A stretch of 64,000 bases of DNA, from positions 1,064,007 through 1,128,006 of the forward strand of contig RHPI01000810.1 of assembly GCA_009103225.1 (NCBI GenBank). The letters are read 5' to 3'. This stretch comes from Chlorokybus atmophyticus. Taxonomy: Eukaryota; Streptophyta; Chlorokybophyceae; Chlorokybales; Chlorokybaceae. How positions within the stretch are numbered: position 1 is the stretch's first letter; every line of letters begins with the position of its first letter. The notes under the pieces are model-generated. The model did no database searches. It saw nothing but the letters and a program-made list of their open reading frames with translations, and had not been told where the DNA came from. Of the stretch, positions 27,122 to 39,888 are shown piece after piece. Made by a program: the position numbers and the translations under genes.

Positions 27122-27643
27122 CCCCCCCCTAAACCATAGATGTTTGCCTTGGGCTGCAAGAGTGATTTCACATGGCATGTGTCGCGCATACCACAACAGC
27201 ACAGTGTTGTGGCATGCACGACACATGCAACGTATGTGACATGCAGTTGCCGCAACTGCCAGTCCGTGTGGCATGAACTCTTAACTTAACACAACCACTA
27301 AGCGCAGAGGACAGCTGCAACTCAGTTTGCTACATTGCTGTGCACATCGGTTTGCATGCATATGCATGCCATGCGATATAAGGCACATGCGTGCAATTGG
27401 AAGCTAATGCGCGTCATGTGTGTACAAAAATTGCAAGTAATGCTTGCAACAACCACAACTCATGCCATGCAGTGCATGTTACTTACCTATACTACAGCAG
27501 TACACAAGGCGTGTGCGCATATAGTGCAAGGTTTTATTGAGGTCCCAAGGGTGAGGAATGTGTGCAGCTAAAGCCTTATATGACTCTTGAGTTGATGTTG
27601 GACATCATTACGAATCTATACAGTACGAGGCATAGAGCCTTAG

Positions 27644-27711
27644 ACATTGGTGTGATACCAGCACACCAATGTAAAAAGCTCCACCCTACCTATATAAAAA
27701 GTAGGGTGGAG
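27644..27711. repeat. Two adjacent perfect hairpins
   Basis: The first hairpin has arms ACATTGGTGTG (27644-27654) and CACACCAATGT (27662-27672). The second has arms CTCCACCCTAC (27679-27689) and GTAGGGTGGAG (27701-27711) around an AT-rich loop. They are only 6 bp apart. No coding context. Confidence 0.85.
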
Positions 27712-27925
27712 AGCGAAAAGGTGTACAAAATATGCGATTCTTATTGGCCATGGTTGTACTTGCAATTGCAATTGCGGAATGTATGACATGTATATCATGC
27801 ATGCGGCATGCAATATGCCGAAATCATAATCAATTATACATGTACATGTGCGCAAATCAAGTGTGTTGCGAGTGTTTGCCTAAGGTTGAAGCCAGTTTGA
27901 GAGGCTGGTGCAGTGGATTATCCTC

Positions 27926-28164
27926 NNNNNNNNNNNNNNNNNNNNNNNNNNNNNNNNNNNNNNNNNNNNNNNNNNNNNNNNNNNNNNNNNNNNNNNNNNN
28001 NNNNNNNNNNNNNNNNNNNNNNNNNNNNNNNNNNNNNNNNNNNNNNNNNNNNNNNNNNNNNNNNNNNNNNNNNNNNNNNNNNNNNNNNNNNNNNNNNNNN
28101 NNNNNNNNNNNNNNNNNNNNNNNNNNNNNNNNNNNNNNNNNNNNNNNNNNNNNNNNNNNNNNNN
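27926..28164. other. Assembly gap (239 N)
   Basis: A run of undetermined bases. No inference is possible across it. Confidence 1.
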
Positions 28165-29872
28165 CGTGTGTTGTTGCAATTGCACCTGCAAAGTCACCGC
28201 ACGGTGCTGCACTGATGGTGTTGACGGGACACATTTTTGTGATAAAAGTCTTTTTGCATACATTTGCCAAGCCCGCCGCCGGCAAGCCGAGTTAGCAATC
28301 AAGTAAGTGTGTCATGCACACTTACATAACCGTGTAAGTAATTGAGATTACCGCAAGAATTAAGCATCAAGCACGTATACTTTAAGGAGTCTGGCTAAGC
28401 AAAGCGCAAACCTGGTCTACGATTGCAAGCAGCTTCATCATGCACTCATACACTTATGCAATAATGAAGCAACATGAAATCACAAACCTCGGCATGCATT
28501 TCAAGCGCATTGAGCCATTGAGTCATAAAGATTCTATAAGCTGCGCTTAACCTCCTTAGGATGTGACACCGGTGACTTATATTTATAGCTCAAGGTTCAT
28601 TCATGATTGCCCGGCAAAATGTAGCACATCCTCGACTGAAGCAATACGGTATTGATGTCGTACACTATCTAACATAAGTGTGGCACAAGTCTCAATATGC
28701 AAGCCCGTCACACCAATCTAGGATTAGAAGTATCAATGTCCTCGCTGAGCAGCATAGTACTAATACAATGTGACTATTGATGTTACTGCTTGTACTTGGC
28801 CACGTACGAGCAGTAAGCTAGCCCATGATTGCAATGCTATGGGCTTGGTTACTGCTTGTGTGTTATAGTCACATTTTGTAGGTATTGGCCTGCTCAGCGA
28901 AAGCATCTGGCACTCCTCATCCCGTAACATGTCCCGTAACAATGCATTGTTTTAGGCTAGGTTAGCACAAAGTATACTACATGCACTGCAATGTCGTAAA
29001 CATGAAACATGCACATAGAGCAAGGACTTGGGCTAAAGCTTGCGGCTGCCCATGTTTCTCTTTGCACTATCAGGCAAGGGAGTGACAGTCAGATTTGCTC
29101 CCATGCAGCATATCCTCACATTACGCCTCACATACATAATATGAGGCTTGAATAATAATTGCTAGCATCTACAATTGCACAATGCCGCTGCGCTGCTTGT
29201 TGTTGTTGCCAAGTTGTTTTCTTCTTACCTTTCACACAACTGTTGTGCTCACCTGTTGGTTGTTGCAATGGGTGCGGTTGCATGTAAAATGCGTTATAGG
29301 TGGATATGTGCTCATCAAACATACCTTGAAATGTGAACATATCAATTTGCAACCCAAAACCAACGCACATGTTGCAAGTGGCACAAAACCGACCCAATAA
29401 CATATATATTTGAGCACTTACACATGCATGCCTTGGAGCGGCAAGTGCCGTATCCGATCTTTTCTCGCATGTGCCCTTACGGCCGTGTACATTGCACATC
29501 GATCACATCTGTCACATCAGTATCATGCATGTGCCGAGTGTGTGGTTGCGCGTGACGAACGTCTGTAAGTATACTTACCCACTGTACAACTCCCTCGTCG
29601 CCAAATCTTAGGAATGGGTACCCTACCTACTTATCACCCCACAGGTCAGCCCAATCAAGCGTACCAAGCTAGGTAGAAACTCTATGTCGGTCTCACCAGT
29701 AGTACTGCATACAAGCGTTTTGATAAACACTGGTAGCAAAGTGCTTATATGAAAACGATACTGGCCATGCATCTTAGTCTTTTCACAAAGCTTTCCTATC
29801 GGTGTACATGGATATCATATGCATGATGCGGTCTATGCTTTAAAGCACGTGTTATCACTCCTTAGGATATAG
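28165..29872. other. Intergenic, no gene seen
   Basis: AT-richer sequence with only short overlapping frames. No domain, RNA gene or clear repeat is recognised. Confidence 0.5.
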
Positions 29873-30076
29873 CAAGCAACAGTGCACCTAGTAACGGTGC
29901 GCTTTTGGTTTGAAGACACGACCGTAGATAGCAACCCGCTGCAGCTAGTACTGGACATGGACGAGGTGATGGAGCACCTGCCGCAGGTGTTGCGGTAGCG
30001 ATGGGATGGCGGGCGAACACTCAGAGCGGTGTGGCTACGTCTGGAGCTTGGGGAGAGCGTTAAGCAAGTAGACGGG
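29873..30076 (+). pseudogene. Orphan coding-like fragment with an in-frame stop
   Basis: A 68-codon stretch reads as ordinary protein (VRFWFEDTTVDSNPLQLVLD, MDEVMEHLPQVLR, then WDGGRTLRAVWLRLELGESV). It is interrupted by one TAG at 29996-29998. No start codon, flanking exons or recognisable family. It could be one degenerate exon of a decayed gene or mobile element. Confidence 0.35.
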
Positions 30077-30871
30077 TGAGTCCCCTGCACTACTTGGACT
30101 TGGACTTGCTATACGGTGCTCAGTAGGCTGCTGAGGGGGCCAGCGCATCATCTTGTTCCTTTGCCATTATTGCTTGCTTGCTTGCTTACCCACCTACAGC
30201 ATGTTGTTTAACGCTTACTTGCATACTGTGTGTTGTGCACTGACACAAGTGAGTTTGATGGCGTGCATTGCATTGGAATTGGCCATGCACGTTATGACGT
30301 TAACTCATCATTTTGCCTATGCATGTGACACACACTCGCAAAAAGCCCTCAATAAACCAACCACACTGCGCATGGGCATGAAGGCAAAGGAATGAAGCTG
30401 CACTATGCCTATACTCAGACGGAATTGCTACAAGGCTTGACGAACACAACCAGCAAAATTATCGTACAAAACATTGATTGTACATTGAGTACTCTCTCTC
30501 TTGCCAAGCAAGGCCATATCTACAACCAGAAAACCAACACGTACTAAACATGCATTACTTGATGTTCAAGTCCATCATCACATCTTGTCATCAAGTGAAA
30601 AGTTTCTACAACATACAAGTTTTTAAATAGATATTCCAAGTGATATATTCACTTGGAAATCTCACTTTGTGTTCCCCCAATGTTCCTATGCTACGTATTT
30701 TCCACAACATCTTTGTGTTTCCACAAGCTACACACACAATGCATGCACTATGTTGCATGTACTGGACATACGCACAACAAAGACACCTCAGAACACAGTG
30801 TTCCACCTCATCTCACCCATGGCGGCAGGATAGATTGTACACTCAGCTCTTCCCCTTGCCCTTGGACATAC
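30077..30871. other. Intergenic plus 3' flank of copy C
   Basis: From about 30590 this matches the 3' flank of copy B (21457-21749). The first half shows no feature. Confidence 0.6.
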
Positions 30872-33587
30872 TTATGCACGACACTCTACACCTGTTAAAG
30901 CACAACTCGTTTATACATTGTCACACAGTCATATCACGCACGGCATGAGGAATCCCGCCACCAGCACTTACCGTATACTATGTCAATATTATACACATTA
31001 GCTGGAATTAGGCCCGTGTACACTGGAACTTTAGCAAGAACGGTGCTCGTGTTGTTGGACAAATCCAGCTGCATCTTGTGGATGGCATTCAAACTGTGAG
31101 CATAATCTCCGACAGGAGAACGGTACGGCTAGCTGCTATTAAAGACCGGTGGATCTGCATACAGCTCATGCTCGATTACACATATGCGCATACTCTCAGA
31201 CAGATACTCTGACACACACGCTCATTCGCGCGCAGGGACGCTCGCAGACACACACTTACTCATACATGCACACATGCATGGATGTATGCTTGCATGCATG
31301 CATAAATGCACACGCGCGCATACACATACAATCCACCACACGCATTGATAAGATGATTGTGCACACGCACATGCACACGCTTACATGCATATGCGTATGC
31401 GTACACACCAGTGTACTGATTCAATCAAGTGTGCTGCGCAACAAGCCATAATCTCACCAGCGTATATATTGATGCGGGGGAAGTTGAAGACGTCGATCGT
31501 GCCAAGCAGCTTCGTCACAACGGAGTCAAGGTTGTCCGTGCGGGTGTTGCGTACAGTCATGATCAACCCGTCAAGGGCTTCGTACCCAACATACAGCCGT
31601 CCGTGAACTATGACACAACGATCGCTAACCACATCATGCGCACAACCACAACCACATACACACATAAGCAACACTCACCGGAGTCCACCTGCAAGCCCTG
31701 TACAGCATTGAGGCCGTAGCTCGGTTCGCGATTGAACAGCGGGAACGTCTTGATGTTGGTTAGCCTTGTCTTGCTGGCATTGAGCCACCCGCTTGAGTAT
31801 GTATGCGTCCGGCTTGCCGGTGAAGTAGTCATAACTCATGAACTCCGCTCAGTACACGACGTTGGGCAACACTTCATGGCAACAAGTCATATAGTGCGTG
31901 CATGCGCACTTGATGTGCACGTGCGCTCAACCGCACTTGATAGAATTACCCACCGAATCGTCTATACCACATTCCACAATGGTGTGACCATCAACGATGC
32001 GTCGATCCTGCGGGACACGTGGTGTTGTGAAAAGCAGCGACGGGGAGGCTTTCCAGTTGGCGTTGGTGCTGACAATCTTTGTCGAGTTCGACCACAAAAT
32101 GAAGCGGCGCCTGCCATCGGCACACTCCCACATGTTGGTATAACACATTGTCGCACAACACAGGAGGATGCTGTGGTATGTCTTGGAGACTTGCCATAAA
32201 ACACGGTGCTCTTAGTGTCTCTTGCGTCGTCCAGAGGCGTGTTGAAGACTTGAGATGCCTGCGCCCTGCCGGATGTGTCGGTCGCCGGAATCATGAGCAC
32301 GTGCTCAGTCTCGGTGTAAAGTTCATTTATATATGTAAATGAACCCTCCGTCCAGTAGAGGCTGTCTGATACATACCCACAGAATGCGCATGCAAACATG
32401 TCAAATGTCCGAGCACCAAGCACCCCGGATATGCACACGCACTGACTTGAACACGTATGGCTCTCGCGCACGCATGCACATGCGCGCACGCCACAGTACG
32501 CAGCCCAAGTGACAATCAGCTGTGCTTGTTGTTGTGTTTTCAACCAGTGCCCGTGACTTGGACTTCGCTCGTTATGTAATTGTAGGCGGGCATTGCTTTG
32601 GTCAGGTGGGTGTACAGGACCTTTGTGGGCATGTTGCTTAGAGAGACGCTCTTTATCGTGTAGTTGTTACGCCCCGTGCGGGCATCTTTGCGTGACTGAA
32701 TGCTGCTCACCAGACTGCGCGCACACTCTGCAGATGCAAGCAAGGTAAATGCACACATAGTCGCACAGATTAGCACTAATGGCAAACTCTCAATGGACGG
32801 CGTAATAATGTAAGCAATGACCTGTGGCTGTGGTTGTGATGCAATTCTTTGTTGTGGGGACTTCAGTGAAGCACACGTCGCCATTGTACACGAGTCCCGC
32901 ATGGAGGTCATAAGCATTAAAGTTTATTGGGTTGTTGCAGGTCGCGCTCCCAAGAAGCACTGGAGCGATGCAACGCGGAGACACACGGATGACGCACACC
33001 TCGCAGTTCAGATTTTACACGCCTGAGGAGTAAACAACCTGGTTGGTGCGTGCATGCACGCACACCGCAGAGAAGGTCAACACATGTACACACGCACAGG
33101 CACGCACACACACGCACATGCATGCACATGAAAGCGCCCATGCCCATATATGCACACACACGCGCGTGCACGCAAGCAAGCAAGCAAGGACACGACCGCG
33201 TACATGCCCCTGCACGCGCATTCACCCACAAGCGCGTATGCGCCCTAACAAGCAGAGTTGCATTCCCCGCATGGATGGATGGACACATGAACCGTTTACC
33301 TTGTCTGTAAGCGGACTCTCTGGTTTCCGCCAGGCGTGTGAAGTTGAACATATCGTTAGCGTTTGTGAGGGTCGTCACGTCAGTCAGGGTAACGGTTTGC
33401 GGGGGCCACTGGTGTCCATCGGTCCCGGTGCACGTGAGGCTCACCTGTGTGGGTGTGTTGATTCACATGTCAACACAATGATGTTGTGACTATGTATGTG
33501 CACCTGGGCGTTGCTGCGTGGGTAGTCGCGACCGGTGATGGTGGCGCAGTCATCCGGTGGGGGTGGTGGGACTTGAGCTGAGACACA

Positions 33588-33619
<32 letters not shown>

Positions 33620-33824
33620 GCGACCACCACCACCACAACAGCAACAAAGGGCTGTCAGTTGATAACACTTCCAGCCAAGAATAATGTAATGACTGCAACA
33701 CGTATCCACGCAAGCAAATCAACACTCAAGCAGTGAGATAATTGGTCGCACCATTGGCCAAGGTTTTGGTGGCAAAGGCAAGGACGAGGAGAAACAGGGT
33801 GAGGGGGCTGATGGAAGGAGACAT
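30872..33824 (-). pseudogene. Tandem copy C of Ole e 1-like secreted protein gene, broken
   Basis: All eleven exons are recognisable, from the signal peptide (33824-33752) to the terminal Val-Glu-Cys-Arg-Ala exon ending at 30872. Defects are many. Exon 4 has TAA at 33015-33017. The exon 7 acceptor reads CCG for CAG (near 32118). Exon 8 has TGG changed to TGA (31849-31851) and a 2-bp deletion near 31785. Exon 10 has TAG at 31129-31131. Exon 2 (33577-33504) lacks 48 bp in frame, removing 16 residues that include the CxxC of the Ole e 1-like motif. Intron 6 keeps the GC donor (TATG|GCAAGT). Clearly a pseudogene. Confidence 0.88.
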
Positions 33825-34460
33825 GTTGGCAAGCTGAATGCACAACTCGTCTTGCTGCCAACCCAACAAACCCAGGCCTGCCGTTTTATACTCACGGAAT
33901 GTCTCTGACTGGCAGCAGCTTGCTGCGGACTCCCCCAGAAGTTACCGCTTGCCCTCCCATGCGTTGCCATCGCCTTGGCAGAATGCACGCGTTACCTTCT
34001 TGAATTGTGCGTGCCTTGTCCTGTCTTGTCTGACTGCTCGCAGCAAAGCAAGCAAGGCTGTCGCTGTCACCGCTGTGTGGCAAGTTGCCACTGGCAACGA
34101 ACCACTCCAGCGACGGCACAACCAACCGATGTATAGTGTTTGTGTGCGCGGACAAGCGTGTCTACAGTGCACTTGACAACACTAGGACATGCATGCAGCC
34201 AAGAAGTCTGTGTGTCACAGATGGCAGCAGGCGAATGCGCACCTTGCTGTCAGCCATACTCTGCATGCGTGTTGCATGTGATAAGTTTGCTTGCGGACTT
34301 TCCAAAATCTCTACAGCGTAGTGATGAGCCTGTCTTGTCAACATTGGCCAGAAATCCGTACAACATGCCGCCCAACAGCGCCTTGTCTTGGACAGAACAC
34401 TGCGTGCATGGTGTCAGCAGTTCTGGTTGTTGCTTATGACAGCCCATGGGAAGGAGGCGA
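33825..34460. repeat. Duplicated 5' flank of copy C (matches 19495-20140)
   Basis: Shares TGACTGGCAGCAGC, TGCCATCGCCTTGGCA, GCAAGCAAGGCTGTC and further blocks with the flank of copy A. It marks the upstream limit of the duplicated unit. Confidence 0.75.
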
Positions 34461-37400
34461 GAAGTTCCACTGCAGCGTAACAACGTGTGCTGGCATGCTT
34501 GCAAACAGTACTACACGTCAAAAGTGCAAATGCAGCACCTGCTTACTATCAAGGAGAACTTGTGTTTGCTGCTTGCGCTGCGCAATGCAACCACTGTGAC
34601 ACCACTTCCTACAGCTACTTGCACTACTGTAAAGCCCACTACACATGTGCAGTTGCCCGACGCTCGCTATCGGCATTTCACATCAGGCTCATCACACCGT
34701 CACACAATCACGCCGCACTCCCACACATGGCTAAACACACATGCACAAAGTCACCGCCGCTCTCGCCAGCGTCCTTGCCGTCAGCGCCGCCCCTGCTAGA
34801 CACCGCCTGCTACGACTACTGCCGCCCCCAAGTAGGCTTTGGTGCTGTGGGGCGCGACTGTGTGCTAAGCTACTTACTACCGGTGCGGAGCAGCCAATTG
34901 TTGTTGACTAACCCTATTGGTGTGATGCTCAGCTTTCATGCATCGTACGCCCATGCATGAGCCCCCCTCCCCCCCCATCAGAGTGGATGCTTCCTGCTAG
35001 GGTTAGGCGTTTGATTCAAATTCTGTTTAAAGTGCAGGCACTGCATTTACAAACAGATTTGTAAAGGCTGTCGCATGCACGATGCATAGCACGCGAACCG
35101 TGCGACTGTTCATGCATGCAATCACTATATTGCATATGTTGTACGCGTGTACACATGTTTATCAAGTTGTCGCATGGCATAAGGTACATATGCACTATAG
35201 TGCATGTGCTCAACCAGAATGGCATGTGCTTAATATTGCTGCGGTGAAACTGTTGGTGTGGTATATGTTTACATACAATGCGGAGTACAAATGCACACAA
35301 CATGGGATTTGGGGTGGCGCATGCATAGTAGTGTTTCTGATGCCTGTGAGAGAACGAGAAAGATTTTGTGGCTGCCTAACGTTGACCTCCTACTCACTCC
35401 CCAACCCTTGGTCCCAGTCTTTTCCATCCCTGCCCCTGCATACGGGCCTTGTTTGCTCGAGTGTTGCTGCAATTGTACAACATGTATAAGAGATAGTATG
35501 CTGGATTGCTAGCATGCACTGCATGCTACTTGATATCATGGCATGGTATCAAGCACATCATCATCACGCAATGTCATGCACAGCACCAAGCACAACTGCT
35601 TTTGTGTGGTGCACATAATCAGGATTGTATGCACACTTTGCATGTCTAATGGGGTGGTGGTGTTGGTGTTTATCGTAGTTGAAGGAGATGAGAGGAGCCC
35701 GGTGGTAAACATGTTCATGTTGATGTTGGATTGCATGCCAGCAGTGCTATGTGTAAGAGATAGTACCCTAGATTAGTAGCATGCAAGGTCACACACATGC
35801 GATTTCATACGTAGTGTGTCAAGAGCATGTCACACACAAATTCACTACTCACACTTTATGCCACCAGCTCACCACCCACTCGGTGGTGAGCTAGATAGCG
35901 GCTGTCTTCACTACCTAACATGCTATCTACCTACCCCGTTAGTCATAGCAGCATGCATGTCAGTCATCCACCTGGATGCAGGCATGGCATGCACATGGCG
36001 TCGATGCCTTCATGCATCGTCGAGGAAGACCCACACACTCCCCCGCACCGCCGGTCCCCACCCTCCACCCCACATCGCAGCTGCTGCAACTTGGCTTTGC
36101 CTTATGTTGTCGCGACTGCCAGCTGCCTTTTGCGTTTCTTCGGCTATCGGATAACATGCAGACAGCATGCACAGCACTCCGTATGGTTTGCAGCCTTGTA
36201 GTTGGTCAAGTCCATGCCACGAGCAGACTCCACTGCTTCCCATGCACTTGCAGCCGTATGCAATTGTCTTCGGCCGTGAGTTGTGTCTGCGACATCGCAA
36301 GCGATTGTGTGCTGATCACACTCCTTGCATGCAATGGCGCATGCAAAATAATTTTGCCAAGATGCATGCGCCATTACACGCCACATTGTACATACACGGC
36401 ACATGCAGTCTTACGCCAACACGTACTCATCACCGGCTTGTTTCTAGCGCTGCCTAACACGTTAACTCCCCACCCCGGTAGACACATGGAGCCGCGACGC
36501 AGAGGAGTGGCCATGCCTGCCGTACATGCATGCATGCATGCGTGTACTGACGCAAAACCTAAGAACGGCAGTCAGCAACGCGGCAGTAGGCGGGCGGAGG
36601 TGGCGGCGGGGATGTGGGTGAAGGAGGACGGAGAGTCCTCTGGGTCTGCTGCTGTATAGCTCGGTGCAAGGATGGGCCGCTAACCAACAGCCGTGCTTAC
36701 AGGTGATTCAGTCAGCAATTGCATGCATGCATGCCTAACAGGGTGGGGTAGTTGGTTGTTTGGTTAGGCCGTACAGTGAGTAGTGTTGCCTGGTGGTTGC
36801 TGTGGTCGGCTTAAGGTATGTAAGTAATGAGTTGCCGTGCATGCTACTGTTGAACATGATCAATGTGCGCAAGGCATTCATTGCATCTCTGGAATAGTTT
36901 TGGAGATGTACATGAGCATGCATGTTGTTAATCCATCACCTGCTTGCTGGCATGGCGTTGGTATAGGGGGTAAGTGCCTTCATGCCATAAGGAAGACGCA
37001 CACGCTCCCCCCGCAACTCCCCTCCTCCCTCCACCACCAATAATTATACTATACTCGAGTCATTCATGGTGACTATTATGTAACCTCAGTGCCGCTCCTA
37101 CCACAACGGCTCTCCCTACCATGATGTTGTCAGGATCAATATTGCCGCTGCTTTGGCAAATTCAGGCACAAATAGCAAGTGTGTATGCAGCCAACGCTGC
37201 AGTACTATCGAAGTTGCTAATAGCTGGGTCCCACAATGGTTGTAACAAGTCCTTGCGGCTATCCGTGTCTACAAAGAGCTAACTGCAGCCCGAGAAGCAA
37301 CAGGAGACAGCTCAATATATTGCAAACATATGTGTGAACAACCCTCTGTATTGAAGCCACCCCGCTGGCACAACTATTCTACAGCAGTCCCGCAAGGCAA

Positions 37401-37577
37401 AGATATATACCAGGCCCAAAAAGAAACAAAACCAGGAGTGTCACACCACTGCATGGAGTATATACAGGAACACCACTTGCTGGAACCACTCACTGCGCCT
37501 CCACTCCTCTCGATTGGTAAAGCAGCAAAACACCTGCAGGTCCCCGGACTGGGGGACACCTTACTCGCTAAACTCCG
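34461..37577. other. Gene-poor region with degenerate repeats
   Basis: No gene is supported. Phrases around GCTGCCTAAC followed by a CTCCCCACCC-like run recur near 35370 and 36450. GAAGAC.CACAC.CTCCCC recurs near 36025 and 36990. AGAGATAGTA followed by a GCATGC-containing tail recurs near 35490 and 35757. A 227-codon frame at 35976-36659 has low-complexity Cys/His-rich content and no domain. Confidence 0.45.
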
Positions 37578-38998
37578 CTAAGCTCGGGTGGGCACCGCCT
37601 CCGCATCGGTTGGCATAAGTGCAGTGAAGATGTCTGTGCGTGTCACAATGCCTGCAAGAGAAAGAAAGAAGCAAAGGGCAGTATTACAGGACCAATCGAC
37701 TACTGCAAGGAAAGGCATGCACAATAGCATAGCCGGCACCATCAACAAGTCAAATAACCACAGCCACTCACCCATGATCTTGCCATCCTCATCGACAACA
37801 GGAATGCGGTGCACCTTATTCTTCAGCATTAGTGCAGCTGCCTCTGCAAAATCCACCATGCCAAAGCAGCTGTTAGTCCTTGCTTGGATGGAGCAGCTTG
37901 CAACCCCAATGCTGTCTGTCAGCACAGTGCTATCGCACAGTGCTATCGCACCTGCAACTGTCTTCTCTGGTGTAATCGTGATTGGAGGATAGGACATAAC
38001 ATCACCGACTGCCGCGCCACCCTGTGATGCACAAATCCACATGAAAGGCACGCAAAGCTGCATGGGGCGCATTGATGGTTGATCCGAGCAAGCTGGTCGA
38101 AACAAACCCCAGCAAACAACGTTGTTATTTAGCCTAACACAAGAAGGCTCAATGCAAACACGTCACGCCATGCATGCCCACACATAAGCGGCAATGTGAA
38201 GAAAGTACAGAAACCACACCACAGCATGCACAATGAGGAGTTCAAACCTTGTTGGTGTCTTTTCGCGAAATGACACCAACAACCATGCCGGACTCGTCAA
38301 CAACAGGCAGCCCTGTCATTGTGTCGAAGTAGTGCTTAATGTCGGAGACCAGCGTAGTCTTGCTTGCGGTAGTTACCTCCGACGACATTACGCGCCCGAC
38401 AAGCACATTGGGCTGGGCCTGCAAATGAGGCAAACATAAGGCAAGTGTTGTGTCGAATACTTAAGACAACAGAGACGTCCACATGCAGGAAAAGCAACAG
38501 CAAGAGCTCAGGTATGCGCATGGTGGTCGCGTGCAAGACAGCCTACAATGGTATTGAGCAATGTCAATGTCAATGACGGGTGCTGCTTACGTCAGGCTTG
38601 AACATCTTGGGCTCGTAGTGCGCAACAACATCCTCGTAGTTGAGCATGCTGAAGCTTTCAGGCCACTCGCCGGAGAGGACTGGGCCCTCCAGGTCGAAGC
38701 CGCGAGCCTCGTCGTCGGCGTCGTCCTTCCTGGCAGCGACGACTGCCGTGCGCCGGGGCGAGGCAGGGCCAGCTGCTCCGCGCTGCTGCCACCGCCGACG
38801 GCCGGCGTTTGCCAGGCGGGCGGCCGGGCGGGCCACGGCGGCGAGCCTCACGCCCGTAACAGACCACGCCATAGCCCTGGCCCTGGCCACCGCAGCCGGC
38901 GAACACCTCGCCGCAGCCATGCTAGCGGACCTGCCTGCCGCTCCCGCCGCCGCCGCAGCCGCACGGGCCGCCATAGCCCCGTGCGCCGCCGCCTCCAT
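37578..38998 (-). CDS. Plastid-targeted CBS-domain-pair protein, 264 residues
   Basis: Five exons join in phase: 38998-38591, 38418-38248, 38021-37952, 37843-37772 and 37651-37578. The first about 85 residues are Ala/Arg-rich, like a plastid transit peptide. Then comes DLEGPVLSGEWPESFSMLNY, followed by two CBS domains. The first is NVLVGRVMSSEVTTASKTTL to GVISRKD. The second is VGDVMSYPPITITPEKTV, AAALMLKNKVHRIPVVDEDG, IVTRTDIF. Intron 3 has no stop and is a multiple of three, so it could be misread as exon. Splicing it restores a normal CBS spacing. CBS pairs usually bind adenosine nucleotides and regulate partner enzymes; the partner is unknown. It is head-to-head with the hibernation-factor gene. 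Confidence 0.9.
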
Positions 38999-39888
38999 GT
39001 TGCTGTAAGAGCTCAGATAACCAACAACCAGACCAGCCCACCCGTGCCAATGCCTAACTGGCCACCCTGCCCTGCTGCCGCCCTTCGCCGCCGCCGCCGC
39101 CCACACCGCCGCCCACGCCAACGACCTGCGTAAAAATATCCGCCCTCAAACCCTAAGCCACGACCGAGACCCCGAAAACGGTTTTTCGAGCTTTTCTCCC
39201 GAAGCAGATTACACGGAAGAAACTTTTCGCCCTTAGCGCAGGTCGCGGTGCCAAATGCGAAAACCTTTGCGTGTCAGCATTGCGCGCCTGTTTGACGGAC
39301 CTGACACGCGATCAAAAAAAGCAGGAAAACCACTCCGCGGTTGGACTTGTGCCGACTGTCGACAACCTCTGCACCCGCGGCCAAGATGCCCGCGCGCGTG
39401 CAGTCTTGCGCACCCACATTGCGCGTTGCGACCGTCTCGTCGATGTCTCACCCTATCGTGTAGCCACTCCGGAAATGTTGTCCCTGTGGCGAATGACAAC
39501 CCAACATGGAGTGTATGTGGGGTTTTTGTCCCATCTCTTCTATCTGAATCTCGTGAATCTCATCACGAACAGCCGCGGCCGCTCCGACCATGACGTCAGC
39601 GTCCTTCCGAACAAACGCGTCGCTTGGGGTTGGGTAACGTTAGCTACCCTGACATGCTTGTACCTGCTGACAGCAGTCCATAACTTGGAGCAGATCAGAA
39701 CGTTAGCGGGTTGGGTTATGGATAACTGTAGGACTTATCAGCATTGTTGTCAGCAGCATTGGTTGTGTGGGCGTTGGCATTGACGGCGGTGGTGGTGGCG
39801 TTGGCATTGCGGACGGTGGTGTGTGTGGCTGTGCCATTTACGCAGCTGGAAGAACGCTGAGAAGCCGGTGTCTGGTGTCTGTCTCGCG
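38999..39888. promoter_or_regulatory. Shared 890-bp region between CBS and HPF genes, with telo-box
   Basis: Divergent start codons at 38998 (minus) and 39889 (plus). AAACCCTAA is at 39148-39156, 150 bp from the CBS start. The open frame at 39271-39783 has no ATG at its start and is not called. Confidence 0.55.

Noticed and set aside
27732-28306. Long frames crossing the N gap
   Set aside because: They consist mostly of undetermined residues and cannot be evaluated.
35976-36659. 227-codon plus-strand frame with an ATG
   Set aside because: Cys/His-rich low-complexity composition, contains dispersed repeats and has no domain; similar frames exist on the other strand.
37330-37581. 83-codon frame overlapping the CBS stop codon on the opposite strand
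   Set aside because: It lies in the expected 3' untranslated region of the CBS gene and has no recognisable motif.
39271-39783. 170-codon frame between the CBS and HPF genes
   Set aside because: It starts with GTG, overlaps the shared promoter region and shows no homology-like pattern.
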